Shown in pieces: positions 53,501 through 61,847 of a stretch of DNA of 64,000 nt. Position 1 is the stretch's first letter, and every line of letters begins with the position of its first letter. Source of the stretch: Actinomyces massiliensis 4401292 (GTDB taxonomy: Bacteria > Actinomycetota > Actinomycetes > Actinomycetales > Actinomycetaceae); contig NZ_JH711481.1 of the NCBI RefSeq assembly GCF_000269805.1, positions 1,191,279 through 1,255,278 of the forward strand. The letters are read 5' to 3'. The position numbers were made by a program, and so were the translations under genes. The notes below the pieces were generated by a model that was not told where the DNA came from, ran no database searches, and was given only the letters and a program-made list of their open reading frames with translations.

Positions 53501-56500
53501 CGTTGGAGACCACGTCCACGGCCACCGTGCGCCCCGGCTTGGCCACCACCGTGTCGTCGGTGGCCTCCGGCGCGGTATTGGTCGGGGAGGTCGGAGCCAC
53601 CCCGACGCGCACGGTGGCGCTCGCCTGGGCCCCGAAACGATCCTGGACGGTGTAGGTGAAGGTGTCCGTGCCGGTCGTGCCGTCGGTGGGCGTGTAGGTC
53701 ATCCAGGAGCTGTCGACCTGGACGGTGCCGCCGGTCGGGGGCTGATTGAGCCCCACCAGGCTCACCGAGTCGCCGTCGGCGTCGATGCCGTCCAGCGGCA
53801 CGGTGATGTCGACGGGCGCGCCCGCTACCGTGCTCGCCTCCAGGTTCTGCGGGCTGGGGGCGGCGTTGGAGGTGTCGTCGCGGTCGCGCACTTCGATGTC
53901 GAGTTGGCCGGTGGCGGTCTGGCCCAGGGTGTCGGTGGCCGTGTAGGTCAGGGTTGTGCGCCCCGGGATGTCGCCGGCCTTCAGGCGCACCGAGTCCTCC
54001 GAGACCCACGCGGTGCCCAGGGAGTCCCCGACGGTGCCGAGCTGGTCGGACAGCGTCAGCGCCAGCCCCGAGGGCGAGGTGTCGTTGTCGAGTACCGGGA
54101 CCGTGACGACGTCGCCCACTCGCACCACCGCGGTGTCGGAGGCCGTGACCGGGACCTGCGCCTCGCCCGAGGTGATGGGGACGACCGTGACGTGCCCGGT
54201 CGCCGTCGAGGCGCCGTTGGACACGGTGTACTCGAGGTCCACCTGCTCGGGCACGCTGCCCGAGGAGGTGATCTGCAGCAGGGAGTGGTTGACCACGGTG
54301 ACGGTCACTCCCGACTCCGGGGGCGCCGAGGCCGACTGGAGTACGAGGATCCCGCCGGAGGGGTCGAAGTCGTTGTCCAGGGGGGAGATGGTCACCGCGC
54401 CGCCCTCGCGCAGCAGTGCGGTGTCGTTCTCCGGCACGGGAGGCACCGAGGAGTCGGAGGCGGGCGCGACATCGACGCGGATCACGCCCTTGGCCACTGC
54501 CGCGCCGGCCGAGACGTCGTAGGTGAGGTAGTAGGTGCCCGCAGCCTCCGCCTTGAACGTGACGGTGCCCGCCTGCCGGTTGATCTCGGCCGTGGTGCCG
54601 GCGGGGGCCTCGTCCAGGCCGGCCAGGCTCAGCGGCTCCCCTGTCGGGGAGGAGTCGTTGTCGAGCGGTGAGATGACCGCCTGGGAGCCGGAAACGACGT
54701 GGACGTGGTCCGCGTTGGCGATCGGCGCGGCCGAGTCGGCGGACTGCACGTCCACATCGACCGTGCCCGAGGCCGTCTCGCGGCCATCGGAGACGACCAC
54801 CGTCAGTGAGCGGGTGCCCGGGGTGCCCGTGAGGTCGCGCACTGTGACCGTGCCCTCGTTCGTCGTGCGCACGTCCAGGCCGTCGCCCTGGGCGGAGACC
54901 AGGTAGAGGGTGTCGCCGTCGGGGTCCTGCCAGTTGCCGAGCACGCTGGCGGAGGCGGAGGCGGAGCCCGAGACCACGATCTTCGGGGTCGTGCTCTGCT
55001 CGGGAGCTCCGTTGACCTCCCAGGGGTGCACCTCGACGGTGGCCACGGCGGAATCGGACAGACCCCTGCCGTCATCGGCCGTGTAGGGGACCGTGATGAT
55101 GCCGGCGGCGTCCTCGGCCGTATTCAGGCGCAGGGCCAGGCCGTCCTGCGCCTGCGACACCATGCTTCCCGCCGCGTCGCCGGGAGACGCGGTGAGCACG
55201 TCGCCGTCCTGGTCGGAGTCGTTGGCCAGCACCGGCAGAATGGTGGAGCGCCCCGGGCGCACGCCGAAGGAGTCGTCGACGGCCTCGGGCGCGTGGTTCT
55301 CCTCGGTTCGCTCGGGCAGGGACTGCGATTCACTGGTCTGGGCCGAGTCATCCTTGTTGGTGGCGTCCTCGTCCGTCTGCGAGGTGATGTCGGTCCAGTT
55401 CTCGACCAGCACGAGCTCCTCGTCGGGCAGCCACACCGTGCCCTCGGCGATGTCGTTGAGAACGATGGCGTCCCGGTTGACGCGGAAGACGGGGGCGGTG
55501 GAGGCGGCCAGCTTCTCATCGTGCCGGGTCTCGACCTGGCCCGAGCATTGGCGCAGGAACTGGCCCGATCCGGACCATGCGGCGTACACGCAGTAGCCCA
55601 GGCGCACCGGGGCGGCGGCCACGCCGTCGGAGGGCTCGCCGTCGTCCGCGGCGGGAAGGGTCGTCGATCCTGATCCGTCCATGCGCACGTTCAGCAGTCC
55701 GGTTCGGGAGGCCACCAGGACGGTGTCGGAGGCCGGGCCCGGCTGCTGAAGAGTCAGGCCCGATTCGCCCAGGTCGAGGGTCTTCCCGCCGGGCAGGTGG
55801 AGCACTCCCGTGCCGCGTTCCAGGACGACGGTCTGCTCCCCGACGGCGGTCACGGCGATATCCGTGCCGGCTGTCAGCGCTGCTGATTCCGTCTTGGGCT
55901 TGCCCCAGCCGCTGGAGCGCACGGGGACGGTCGTGATCGTGCCGGTCTTGGTGGATGCGGCGTGGACGGAGCCGTCGGTGCCGGCGACCGCCACCACCTC
56001 CGGGGAGTTCTCGATGAGCGCCGGAGCCGCCGACAGCGAGCCGACGGCGTTGACCGTGGTCGCGCGCACGGTGCCCTCGACGGGGTTGGCGGAGATGACC
56101 CGGTCGGCGCCCTGGGAGACAGTGACGCCGCCGGTCAGCGGCGCTCCTGCGGATAGCGAGACGGTCGTGGGGTCCACTGTGGAGACGGTCGAGGCGGCCG
56201 TGTCGGGGACCAGGACGTGATCGGCGTTCTGGGTGACGTCGAAGCTGTCGGAGGCGGTGCGGATGGCGCCGTCGACCTGGCGGGACGGATAGTTCAAACG
56301 CGCCACGAGGTGCTGGGTGGTGCTGGTGACCCACACCCCGCCATCATTGAGCTCGACGTCGGCCTGGGAGGCCCCCTCGTGCATCCAGGCCGCGACTGCG
56401 AGCGCGGCGAAGGCCAGGATGGCGAGCATGGTGGACAGCCGACGGCGCGTCACACGAAAACCGCGGCGATTGCCGAAGCGCCGCGGGAATGTGATGCGCA

Positions 56501-56510
56501 CGGTCCTCAC
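50553..56510 (-). CDS. Giant Ig-like/fibronectin type III repeat surface protein (PFNA FN3-like)
   Basis: The 1985-residue protein has one N-terminal membrane anchor (about 25-45). A propeller-like domain comes next (about 50-390). About nine Ig/cadherin-like repeats follow, with the recurring VLDNDxxxxG pattern (LANDSDQDGD, LDNDSSPTGE, LDNDFDPSGG, LDNDTSPSGL, SNDLDADGD, LDNDSDADGS). Then four or five FN3-type domains (from about 1480) and a Cys-containing C-terminal module end it. The chain is extracellular, without LPXTG. The FN3 protein of the Bifidobacterium PFNA cluster is the comparable gene. GTG 56510 overlaps the cytidylyltransferase-like gene by four bases. Confidence 0.9.
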   Translation of the reverse strand: MRTVRITFPRRFGNRRGFRVTRRRLSTMLAILAFAALAVAAWMHEGASQADVELNDGGVWVTSTTQHLVARLNYPSRQVDGAIRTASDSFDVTQNADHVLVPDTAASTVSTVDPTTVSLSAGAPLTGGVTVSQGADRVISANPVEGTVRATTVNAVGSLSAAPALIENSPEVVAVAGTDGSVHAASTKTGTITTVPVRSSGWGKPKTESAALTAGTDIAVTAVGEQTVVLERGTGVLHLPGGKTLDLGESGLTLQQPGPASDTVLVASRTGLLNVRMDGSGSTTLPAADDGEPSDGVAAAPVRLGYCVYAAWSGSGQFLRQCSGQVETRHDEKLAASTAPVFRVNRDAIVLNDIAEGTVWLPDEELVLVENWTDITSQTDEDATNKDDSAQTSESQSLPERTEENHAPEAVDDSFGVRPGRSTILPVLANDSDQDGDVLTASPGDAAGSMVSQAQDGLALRLNTAEDAAGIITVPYTADDGRGLSDSAVATVEVHPWEVNGAPEQSTTPKIVVSGSASASASVLGNWQDPDGDTLYLVSAQGDGLDVRTTNEGTVTVRDLTGTPGTRSLTVVVSDGRETASGTVDVDVQSADSAAPIANADHVHVVSGSQAVISPLDNDSSPTGEPLSLAGLDEAPAGTTAEINRQAGTVTFKAEAAGTYYLTYDVSAGAAVAKGVIRVDVAPASDSSVPPVPENDTALLREGGAVTISPLDNDFDPSGGILVLQSASAPPESGVTVTVVNHSLLQITSSGSVPEQVDLEYTVSNGASTATGHVTVVPITSGEAQVPVTASDTAVVRVGDVVTVPVLDNDTSPSGLALTLSDQLGTVGDSLGTAWVSEDSVRLKAGDIPGRTTLTYTATDTLGQTATGQLDIEVRDRDDTSNAAPSPQNLEASTVAGAPVDITVPLDGIDADGDSVSLVGLNQPPTGGTVQVDSSWMTYTPTDGTTGTDTFTYTVQDRFGAQASATVRVGVAPTSPTNTAPEATDDTVVAKPGRTVAVDVVSNDLDADGDDLVLEGTPVPDDDALGVSVRSNRIVLNLPATEGVRTVHYTVSDSRGGTDVGTLTVQVDADAPTASPVGVDDYVTVDKVEADGSVTVPVLDNDSDADGSPWDLTLTTDDPTAQVVDGESIRVTVGEERRFVLYTVTDIDGLTGNAVVIVPARSELRPRLNSTTVPARIPAGRTTEVSLSTYISSRAGTSLTVTDGSDLRTGTGLDSATVGGSGDTVSLSPTSGFLGLTSVTMTVADGTGDDALSSTLTLPVLVESATNSAPVFTPTQVLTAPGEGAATADLASMTKDADNDRLSFTAGSAPSGFEVSLSGSTLSVSTTEGTAIGTTGEVTITVDDGTNPSVSAELPLKVVASTKPLMTTAPATLTSDGSPVTVDVATLVTNPFPGKPITLADAPAVTSGQGSVSASGTTLTISPAAGFTGRLVVGYRALDATGSAARGVSGTVTVTVSGVPDPPVGVSAEPRGDSSMAVSWTPGSDHGSTITSYTLTEVGGAGTWTCTGSPCEAYGLQTGGTYSFQVVATNAAGSSEPSAASTPKVLSVTPSRPTGVTLAGGQGEVTASWAPVDADGWSVTYEVQLDDGQRQTTSGTSATFYVGSGSYVAKVRAVVAGSGNSEWATSNAAGPWSAPGKPSVQQAAGGVNVSWSSAGTGARVSYTVNVRGDTSTSVDAGTSTGAYVPLSPGSYSISVTATHGGSSAESPSTDFKVTGAPNPPSPPVIAASGASGTIDVVTPAYASAGNGWSTSELHVEYSIDGGASWTGSTHFTGLWNGRGYTVQARVVSPDGSVSGSTTGNSARPYGPPGAPSVSCSPSGSYVRCSFTPGDTGGQAVTYEGYSTKGSGAISEGHVEWLDPGAGKSATWCVRASNGAGTTDWSCDSATASVGSKTFTITTDTQEAACSQQDLDETGFQRNFCWRIVLDVSGFSPNSSASCTYDYRDRVDGQLKTYTDSIAVDSSGNGHKRFPHRSQDPNLKITCTQQ

Positions 56511-56950
56511 CGCCCGTCCGGCACGGGGGTGCGCGCGGCGATCTCCTGAGCGAGTACACGGCGCAGCATCGTTGAGGAGGTGGTGGGGGTGTAGGGCAGA
56601 TAGACCACCCGTGCGCCCACCTCCATGATCTGCGCCTCAAGCGCCTTGCCCTTGTCGGTTCCCTCCCAGTCGGTGCCCTTGAACAGGACGTCGAAGGGGG
56701 ACCGGCGCCAGGCCAGGCGCTTGTCCTGATCGAGATCCGGCACGACCGCGTCGACCATCCGCAGGGCGCTGACCAGGGCCATGCGCTCGGTATGGGGAAC
56801 GATGGGCGGACGTCCCTTCATGCGCTCCAGGGACTCGTCGGTGGCGACGCCCACGATGAGGCGGTCGCACCGGGCGGCAGCGGACGTGAGAATGTTGAGA
56901 TGCCCGATGTGGAGCATATCGAAGCCACCGGGTACGTAGCCGGTGAGCAT
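56507..56950 (-). CDS. Cytidylyltransferase-like protein (TagD/RfaE2 type)
   Basis: The 147-residue nucleotidyltransferase has the family GGFDMLHIGHLNIL (HxGH) and a C-terminal TTSSTMLRR in place of the usual ISST. This class makes CDP-glycerol (TagD) or ADP-heptose (RfaE C-domain); the length and the nearby CDP-alcohol transferase favour a CDP-activated alcohol. ATG 56950 overlaps the stop of the sugar transferase (TGATG). The longer frame to 57097 runs inside that gene and is rejected. Confidence 0.85.
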   Translation of the reverse strand: MLTGYVPGGFDMLHIGHLNILTSAAARCDRLIVGVATDESLERMKGRPPIVPHTERMALVSALRMVDAVVPDLDQDKRLAWRRSPFDVLFKGTDWEGTDKGKALEAQIMEVGARVVYLPYTPTTSSTMLRRVLAQEIAARTPVPDGR

Positions 56951-58419
56951 CAGTAGGCTCCCCGTCCCCCGACAACCGCTTTCAGAGTGTTGGCGAGGAT
57001 CTCCACGTCGAGCTGCGCGCCGCGGTTCTCGACGTAGTGCCGGTCCAGGGCGACCGTCGAGTCCCAGGACAGATCGGAGCGTCCCGAGACCTGCCACAGA
57101 CCGGTCAACCCTGGCTTGACCAGGAGCCGGCGACGGGCCTCGGAGTCGTATTCCGCGACCTCCTGGGGCAGTGCCGGCCGGGGGCCGACCAGGCTCATGT
57201 CACCGCGCACCACGTTGAAGAGCTGGGGAAGCTCATCCAGGGAGGTGCGGCGCAGGACGCGTCCAACCCGCGTGATGCGGGGGTCTCGACGATCCTTGAA
57301 GAGCACCTTGTTTCCGGCATCGCCACCGGCGGCGACGACGGCCGCGCGACGCGCGTCCGCATCGATGTACATCGAGCGGAGCTTGAACATGGTGAAGTGG
57401 CGGCCGCGCTCGCCCACGCGGATCTGGGTGTAGAACGCTGGGCCGGGCGAGTCCAGGCGGATCGCCGCGGCGGCGATGAGAAGAACCGGTCCGGCGAGGG
57501 CGAGGAGCAGCGTTGCGGCGACGCGGTCCACGAAGTCCTTGGTGACCAGCCGCACCCGGCGCAGGCGCACATCGATCAGACCGCTCCAGCCGTGCGTCAC
57601 CGGCAGGCCGCGCATGCGGCCGGGAACGACGTCCTGAAGGCCGGGGGCGACGACGAGGCGGGCGGAGGTGGCCTCCAGGGCCCGCATGATGGAGACCAGC
57701 GAATCCGGGGTCACGCCGCCGAGTGTCATGACGACGTCGATGTGCTCGGAATGGACCGTGTGCCTGATCGAGTCGGCGTCGCCCAGGGGCGTGGCGGAGG
57801 GGGAGCGGCTGGTGGTGGCCGACAGGTAGCCGACGACCAGGAATCCGTCGCCCGGGTGGCGGTGCAGCTGGCGCAGGATGACCTCAGCCCCCGTGCCCAT
57901 GACGATGAGCGTGCGCCGCAGGCCGTGACCGTCCATGCGGCAGCGGCGCAGCCAGGCGCTCTCGATGCTCCGGTTGATGATCGCCAGGGTCGTCTGGGCG
58001 GCGAGCAGGAGCAGCAGGACGGAGATGGTCGAGGAGAGCGGCGCCAAAGCCTGCTTGGCGATGATGGCGATCGGCGCGATCACCGCGGCCGCGGTCAGCA
58101 GGCGCCCCCAGCCGGAACGGGCCTGATCGACGACGTCGACCCGCAGCGCCCCGAGGGACCAGGCCAGGAGCAGCATGGCTGCACCGGTGGAGGCCGTCAT
58201 CAGCGCGCCGGTCGGGTTGACCAGGGCGTGCAGCAGCGTGGGGGTTGCCACGGATGCGATGTCGCCCAGGAGGAGCCAGGCGAGGAGGTCGCGGCGCATG
58301 ACCGGCCAGGAAGTGAAACCGGGCGAGTCCAGCGGGGGGAGGTACCCGCGCGCGCCCGCCCGCAGCGTGCGCCTTGTGGCGGGCCGCTGTGAGGACTGGA
58401 GCGGGATGGTGGGCTGCAA
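56950..58419 (-). CDS. Undecaprenyl-phosphate sugar phosphotransferase (polyprenyl glycosylphosphotransferase)
   Basis: This 489-residue WbaP/CpsE-type enzyme transfers a sugar phosphate to undecaprenyl phosphate to start a surface glycan. Four or five N-terminal membrane segments (to about 130) precede a CoA-binding-like domain. The C-terminal catalytic domain shows KLRSMYIDADARR, SLDELPQLFNVVRGDMSLVG and PGLTGLWQVSGRSDLSW. The start is TTG 58419. The 266-base gap to the divergent flippase contains ATGTGTCGA-type direct repeats (58517-58543) that may be promoter elements. Confidence 0.93.
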   Translation of the reverse strand: MQPTIPLQSSQRPATRRTLRAGARGYLPPLDSPGFTSWPVMRRDLLAWLLLGDIASVATPTLLHALVNPTGALMTASTGAAMLLLAWSLGALRVDVVDQARSGWGRLLTAAAVIAPIAIIAKQALAPLSSTISVLLLLLAAQTTLAIINRSIESAWLRRCRMDGHGLRRTLIVMGTGAEVILRQLHRHPGDGFLVVGYLSATTSRSPSATPLGDADSIRHTVHSEHIDVVMTLGGVTPDSLVSIMRALEATSARLVVAPGLQDVVPGRMRGLPVTHGWSGLIDVRLRRVRLVTKDFVDRVAATLLLALAGPVLLIAAAAIRLDSPGPAFYTQIRVGERGRHFTMFKLRSMYIDADARRAAVVAAGGDAGNKVLFKDRRDPRITRVGRVLRRTSLDELPQLFNVVRGDMSLVGPRPALPQEVAEYDSEARRRLLVKPGLTGLWQVSGRSDLSWDSTVALDRHYVENRGAQLDVEILANTLKAVVGGRGAY

Positions 58420-58685
58420 GGCTTCTCCGTGAAGGCGTTAGATGCGGGGGGTGGGATGGGTCGATTGGTGTCGATAAGGAGCTTTAAACGATCTCTGGAT
58501 GTTCGCTGGGCGTTCTTGTATGTGTCGAATATGTGTCGATGTGGCGCGGTCGTCGTCGGGTCCGCTTGTCTGATGATGCTACCGTGACGGCGGCCCCTGG
58601 CGGAATGCGCGTGAGGAGAGTCATCCTACGCGTGTTCGTTCCCCATTATCCATCTTCGACCGTCTGCTGGTGAGGAGATCATCCC

Positions 58686-60416
58686 ATGACTTCGACCCGT
58701 TCGGCGCCCGCATCGGGTGTATGGGCGCCGATACGCCGTACGGCACTGGCAAAGGTCGTCGTCATGGGGGTGACCGGGGTCTTCGGACTGGTCAACACCC
58801 GGCTCATCATCAGCCACTTCGGCACCGACGCCTACGCCCAGTACGGGCTCCTGGCCACCTTCCCGAACCTCATGCCCTTCACCGATCTGGGCATCGGCGC
58901 GGTGATCCTCAACTCGGTGGCCGGATCGAGCGATCTTCGTCACGATGCAATCGTGCGGCGGACCCTGACGACGGCGATCCGCGTGCTCCTCGCCTCGGCG
59001 CTCATCATCGCCACCACCGGCGTCGTGCTCGGGCTGGCGGGCTTGTGGCCGACCCTCCTGGGCGCCAAGCTGATGGACGGGTGCGGGGTCACCGCGACGC
59101 TGTGTCTGGTCGTCTACGCCGCGGCCCTGCCGCTGAGCGTCGGCCAGCGGATCGTCGTGGGGATGGGGCGCTCGGCCACCCAGGTCATCAGTCAGGGCAT
59201 CGTCTCCCCGGCCCTGACGTGCATGCTGCTTCTGGCCGTCGTCGTCCGTCTGGAGGCGGGCAACGCCGTCTCGGTGATGTCGTACATGGCCAACACGCTC
59301 GTGTCGATCGTGTGCGTCGTCGTGGCCTGGCGGACCACCCGGCCGCTGCTGTCCCAGGCGCTGCGCGACGTGCCGAGGCTGCGCGAGGTGCGCGGAGTCC
59401 GGATCGTGGACACCGCGGGTCCCTCGCTGGTCCAGGCCCTCATCATCCCCATCGCCTTCCAGACCGACCGTCTGCTGCTGTCCCACTTGGGGGGCGGGCA
59501 GACCCTGGCCCAGTACAACCTGGCCGCGCAGATGTTCAATCTGCTCACGCAGACGGTCTCGGTCACCGGCATGGCCATGTGGCCGCACTTCGCCAAGGCG
59601 CGCGCCGATGGGCGGGTGGAGTCCCCCTTCGGGGCGGCGAGGTCCTTCGCCGCGATGGGAGGGGGGCTGAGCCTCGGCCTGGTCCTGGTGGCGCCGTGGA
59701 TGGCCTCCGTCCTGTCCGATGGGAAGATCGAGCTGCCGGTGACGCTGCTGGCGGCCAATATCGCCAACGTCGTCGTCGAGGCCGCCAAGCAGCCGCTGGG
59801 CATGTACATGACCGACCCGCGGGGGCTGCGGGCCCAGATGATCCCCGTGGTCATTCTGGTGCCCATGAACCTCGTGCTGTCCTGGGTGCTCATCGCCCCT
59901 CTGGGGGCGGCGGGCCCGATCGCCGGCTCCGTCATCGCGGTGATCGTGTGCCAGTTGGTGCCCTACGCCCTGTGGGTGTCGGCGGATCTGCGCCGTCGCC
60001 GCGTCCAGGAGGACGGCGATGACGACGGCTCTGTTGATGTTGCCGGCTCTGCTGGCTCTGCTGATGGCGCTGATGGCGCTGATGGCGCTGGCGGTGCTGA
60101 CTGCCCTGCCTACGAGACCGATGGCGATGATCCCGATGCCGCCGGAGCCGCACCGGGCGAGGGCGCCGCCGGGGAGGCGGTTCTGGAGGCCGTCGGAACA
60201 GCTGCGGACGGGGGCGGCCCGGCTTCCGCGGCTGCGCGGGCTCAGGGGCGTACTGTCGTCCAGGGCGCTGCGCCCGCTGCAGAGTGCCGGGACCGGGACG
60301 CTGCCGGTACTGTCGGCCCCGTCGATCCGGGTGCACCGGAAGGGCGTCCCGCCGCCTCAGACTCCTCAGATGTTGAAGATCCCGATCCGTCCGTCCCGAA
60401 TCAACCGGAGAGATGA
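58686..60416 (+). CDS. Polysaccharide flippase (MOP/Wzx-like)
   Basis: The 576-residue membrane protein has about 12 segments in the first 440 residues (VVVMGVTGVFGLVNTRLI, FTDLGIGAVILNSVAG, MWPHFAKARADG). A long cytoplasmic Asp/Ala/Gly-rich tail follows, partly encoded by 9-bp tandem repeats near 60060-60085 (GADGADGAGGAD). It likely moves the lipid-linked glycan begun by the divergent sugar transferase. GAGGAG upstream supports ATG 58686. Its stop overlaps the next start. Confidence 0.85.
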   Translation: MTSTRSAPASGVWAPIRRTALAKVVVMGVTGVFGLVNTRLIISHFGTDAYAQYGLLATFPNLMPFTDLGIGAVILNSVAGSSDLRHDAIVRRTLTTAIRVLLASALIIATTGVVLGLAGLWPTLLGAKLMDGCGVTATLCLVVYAAALPLSVGQRIVVGMGRSATQVISQGIVSPALTCMLLLAVVVRLEAGNAVSVMSYMANTLVSIVCVVVAWRTTRPLLSQALRDVPRLREVRGVRIVDTAGPSLVQALIIPIAFQTDRLLLSHLGGGQTLAQYNLAAQMFNLLTQTVSVTGMAMWPHFAKARADGRVESPFGAARSFAAMGGGLSLGLVLVAPWMASVLSDGKIELPVTLLAANIANVVVEAAKQPLGMYMTDPRGLRAQMIPVVILVPMNLVLSWVLIAPLGAAGPIAGSVIAVIVCQLVPYALWVSADLRRRRVQEDGDDDGSVDVAGSAGSADGADGADGAGGADCPAYETDGDDPDAAGAAPGEGAAGEAVLEAVGTAADGGGPASAAARAQGRTVVQGAAPAAECRDRDAAGTVGPVDPGAPEGRPAASDSSDVEDPDPSVPNQPER

Positions 60417-61168
60417 TGCCCGCAACCACGCCCGCGCCCACTGCCCGTCCTGGTGTCGCGGAGTCCATTCGCGCGCTGTCGGCGGCGCAGAAGTCAAACG
60501 CGGGCGCCCCTCTGTATTCGCGGGTCATCAATCGACCGGTGGGGCGCGTGCTCGCCGCTATCGCCCACCGCGTGGGCATGACGCCCGACCAGGTGACGGT
60601 GCTGTCGGCCTGCTGCACCTACCTCGGCATCGTGCTCATCGCGGTTTGGGCGCCCTCGCCGGCGGCGACGGTGCTCACCTCTCTGCTGCTCATGCTGGGC
60701 TATGCGCTCGACTCGGCCGACGGCCAGCTGGCACGGCTGCGCAACGGCGGCTCCAGGGCCGGGGAGTGGCTCGACCATGTGGCCGATGTCATCAAGCTGT
60801 CCACGATTCATGCGGCGATCGCGATCAGCCTGTTCCGCTTCAGCCTGGACCAGCTGACGGGACCGGTGGTGCTGCTCGTGCCCCTGGCCTTCGGGGCGGT
60901 GCAGAACGTCCACTTCTTCAGCTACATCCTGACCTACCAGTTGCGATACCACGGAGGCACGCCGCTGGCCAAGAACGAGGGCCGGCCGAGCTTCGTCAAG
61001 GCGGTGCTCTCGGCGCCGACCGACTACGGCCTCATGTGCTTCGCGCTCATGCTGCGCTTCACGCCGACCGTGTTCATATGCGTCTACGGGCTCATGCTGA
61101 TCGGCTATGCGCTCTACGTCGCGCTGGCCCTGCCCAGGTGGTACCTCGAGCTGCGCCGCGGCGCCTGA
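60413..61168 (+). CDS. CDP-alcohol phosphatidyltransferase-family protein
   Basis: The 251-residue membrane enzyme has the complete family motif DG-x2-AR-x8-G-x3-D-x3-D (DSADGQLARLRNGG, then GEWLDHVAD) and about six segments. It joins a CDP-activated alcohol to a lipid or polyol acceptor. The nearby TagD-like gene could supply the CDP-alcohol. It overlaps the flippase stop; ATG 60413 and ATG 60416 are both possible. Confidence 0.9.
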   Translation: MMPATTPAPTARPGVAESIRALSAAQKSNAGAPLYSRVINRPVGRVLAAIAHRVGMTPDQVTVLSACCTYLGIVLIAVWAPSPAATVLTSLLLMLGYALDSADGQLARLRNGGSRAGEWLDHVADVIKLSTIHAAIAISLFRFSLDQLTGPVVLLVPLAFGAVQNVHFFSYILTYQLRYHGGTPLAKNEGRPSFVKAVLSAPTDYGLMCFALMLRFTPTVFICVYGLMLIGYALYVALALPRWYLELRRGA

Positions 61169-61184
61169 GCGCGCCACACTTCGC

Positions 61185-61228
61185 GAGATCGGTCCGGTTC
61201 CGCGTCGAGATCGGTCGTACCCCAGTGT
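61185..61228 (+). repeat. 22-bp iterons, two direct copies (locus 2, left)
   Basis: GAGATCGGTC at 61185 and 61207, same 22-base period as locus 1, beginning 16 bases after the upstream stop codon. Confidence 0.85.
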
Positions 61229-61318
61229 GGGGTTGTTCTCAGGGTGGGAGTCGTATGCGTCGGCCTTCACCTCCGCGGGCCAGCTCCACTGATGCCTGCG
61301 TGGGCCGGGGGTGGTGGG

Positions 61319-61562
61319 TGTTGCACACTCGCATGCACTCGGTGTCGGTGGGAACCGCGGAATCATGCGGAACAGCAACATCAGTAGCGGTAATGGTCTT
61401 GCTCCCATGTGCGTAGACCCCCCTCTCTGCACATGGGAGCCCGACCACCGCGCGCGACGCTCACCAGAAAAGCCTGTCATTCCAACAAAAAATGGCCCTC
61501 GATCCGCAGACACTTCGGTCTCCCATGTGCAACATCGAAGACAACCGCACCCACCAGACACA
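61319..61562 (+). repeat. 244-bp core between iteron arrays, copy 2
   Basis: Homologous throughout to 34045-34286 in the same orientation. The stem-loop is 61401-61412 with 61429-61440, and the extra half-site CTCCCATGTGC is at 61520. One more forward iteron lies at 61614, where locus 1 has its degenerate forward unit. Confidence 0.85.
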
Positions 61563-61730
61563 CCCACCACGTCGCCCCAGCTCCAGCTGCACTGACTCAC
61601 TACAGCCGGCGTCGAGATCGGTCCGATTAAGCCCGGCCAACCCGACGTCGAGACGCACACGACGAGCTCGAGAGCGAAAGCCACATGCCACACCTCAGAA
61701 CCGCTGGCGAACAGCAGATCCGCGGAACCG

Positions 61731-61806
61731 GACCGATCTCGGCACGGGTTACGACCGATCTCGCGCCGGAACTGGACCGATCTCGACGCGGAATACGACC
61801 GATCTC
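61731..61806 (-). repeat. 22-bp iterons, four inverted copies (locus 2, right)
   Basis: GACCGATCTC starts at 61731, 61753, 61775 and 61797 (22-base period), ending 41 bases before the glycosyltransferase stop. The stretch 61630-61730 between the lone forward unit and this array shows nothing else. Confidence 0.9.
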
Positions 61807-61847
61807 GCGAAATAAAATGAGGTGTTCGCCGGTGCTCCCGGTGAGTC

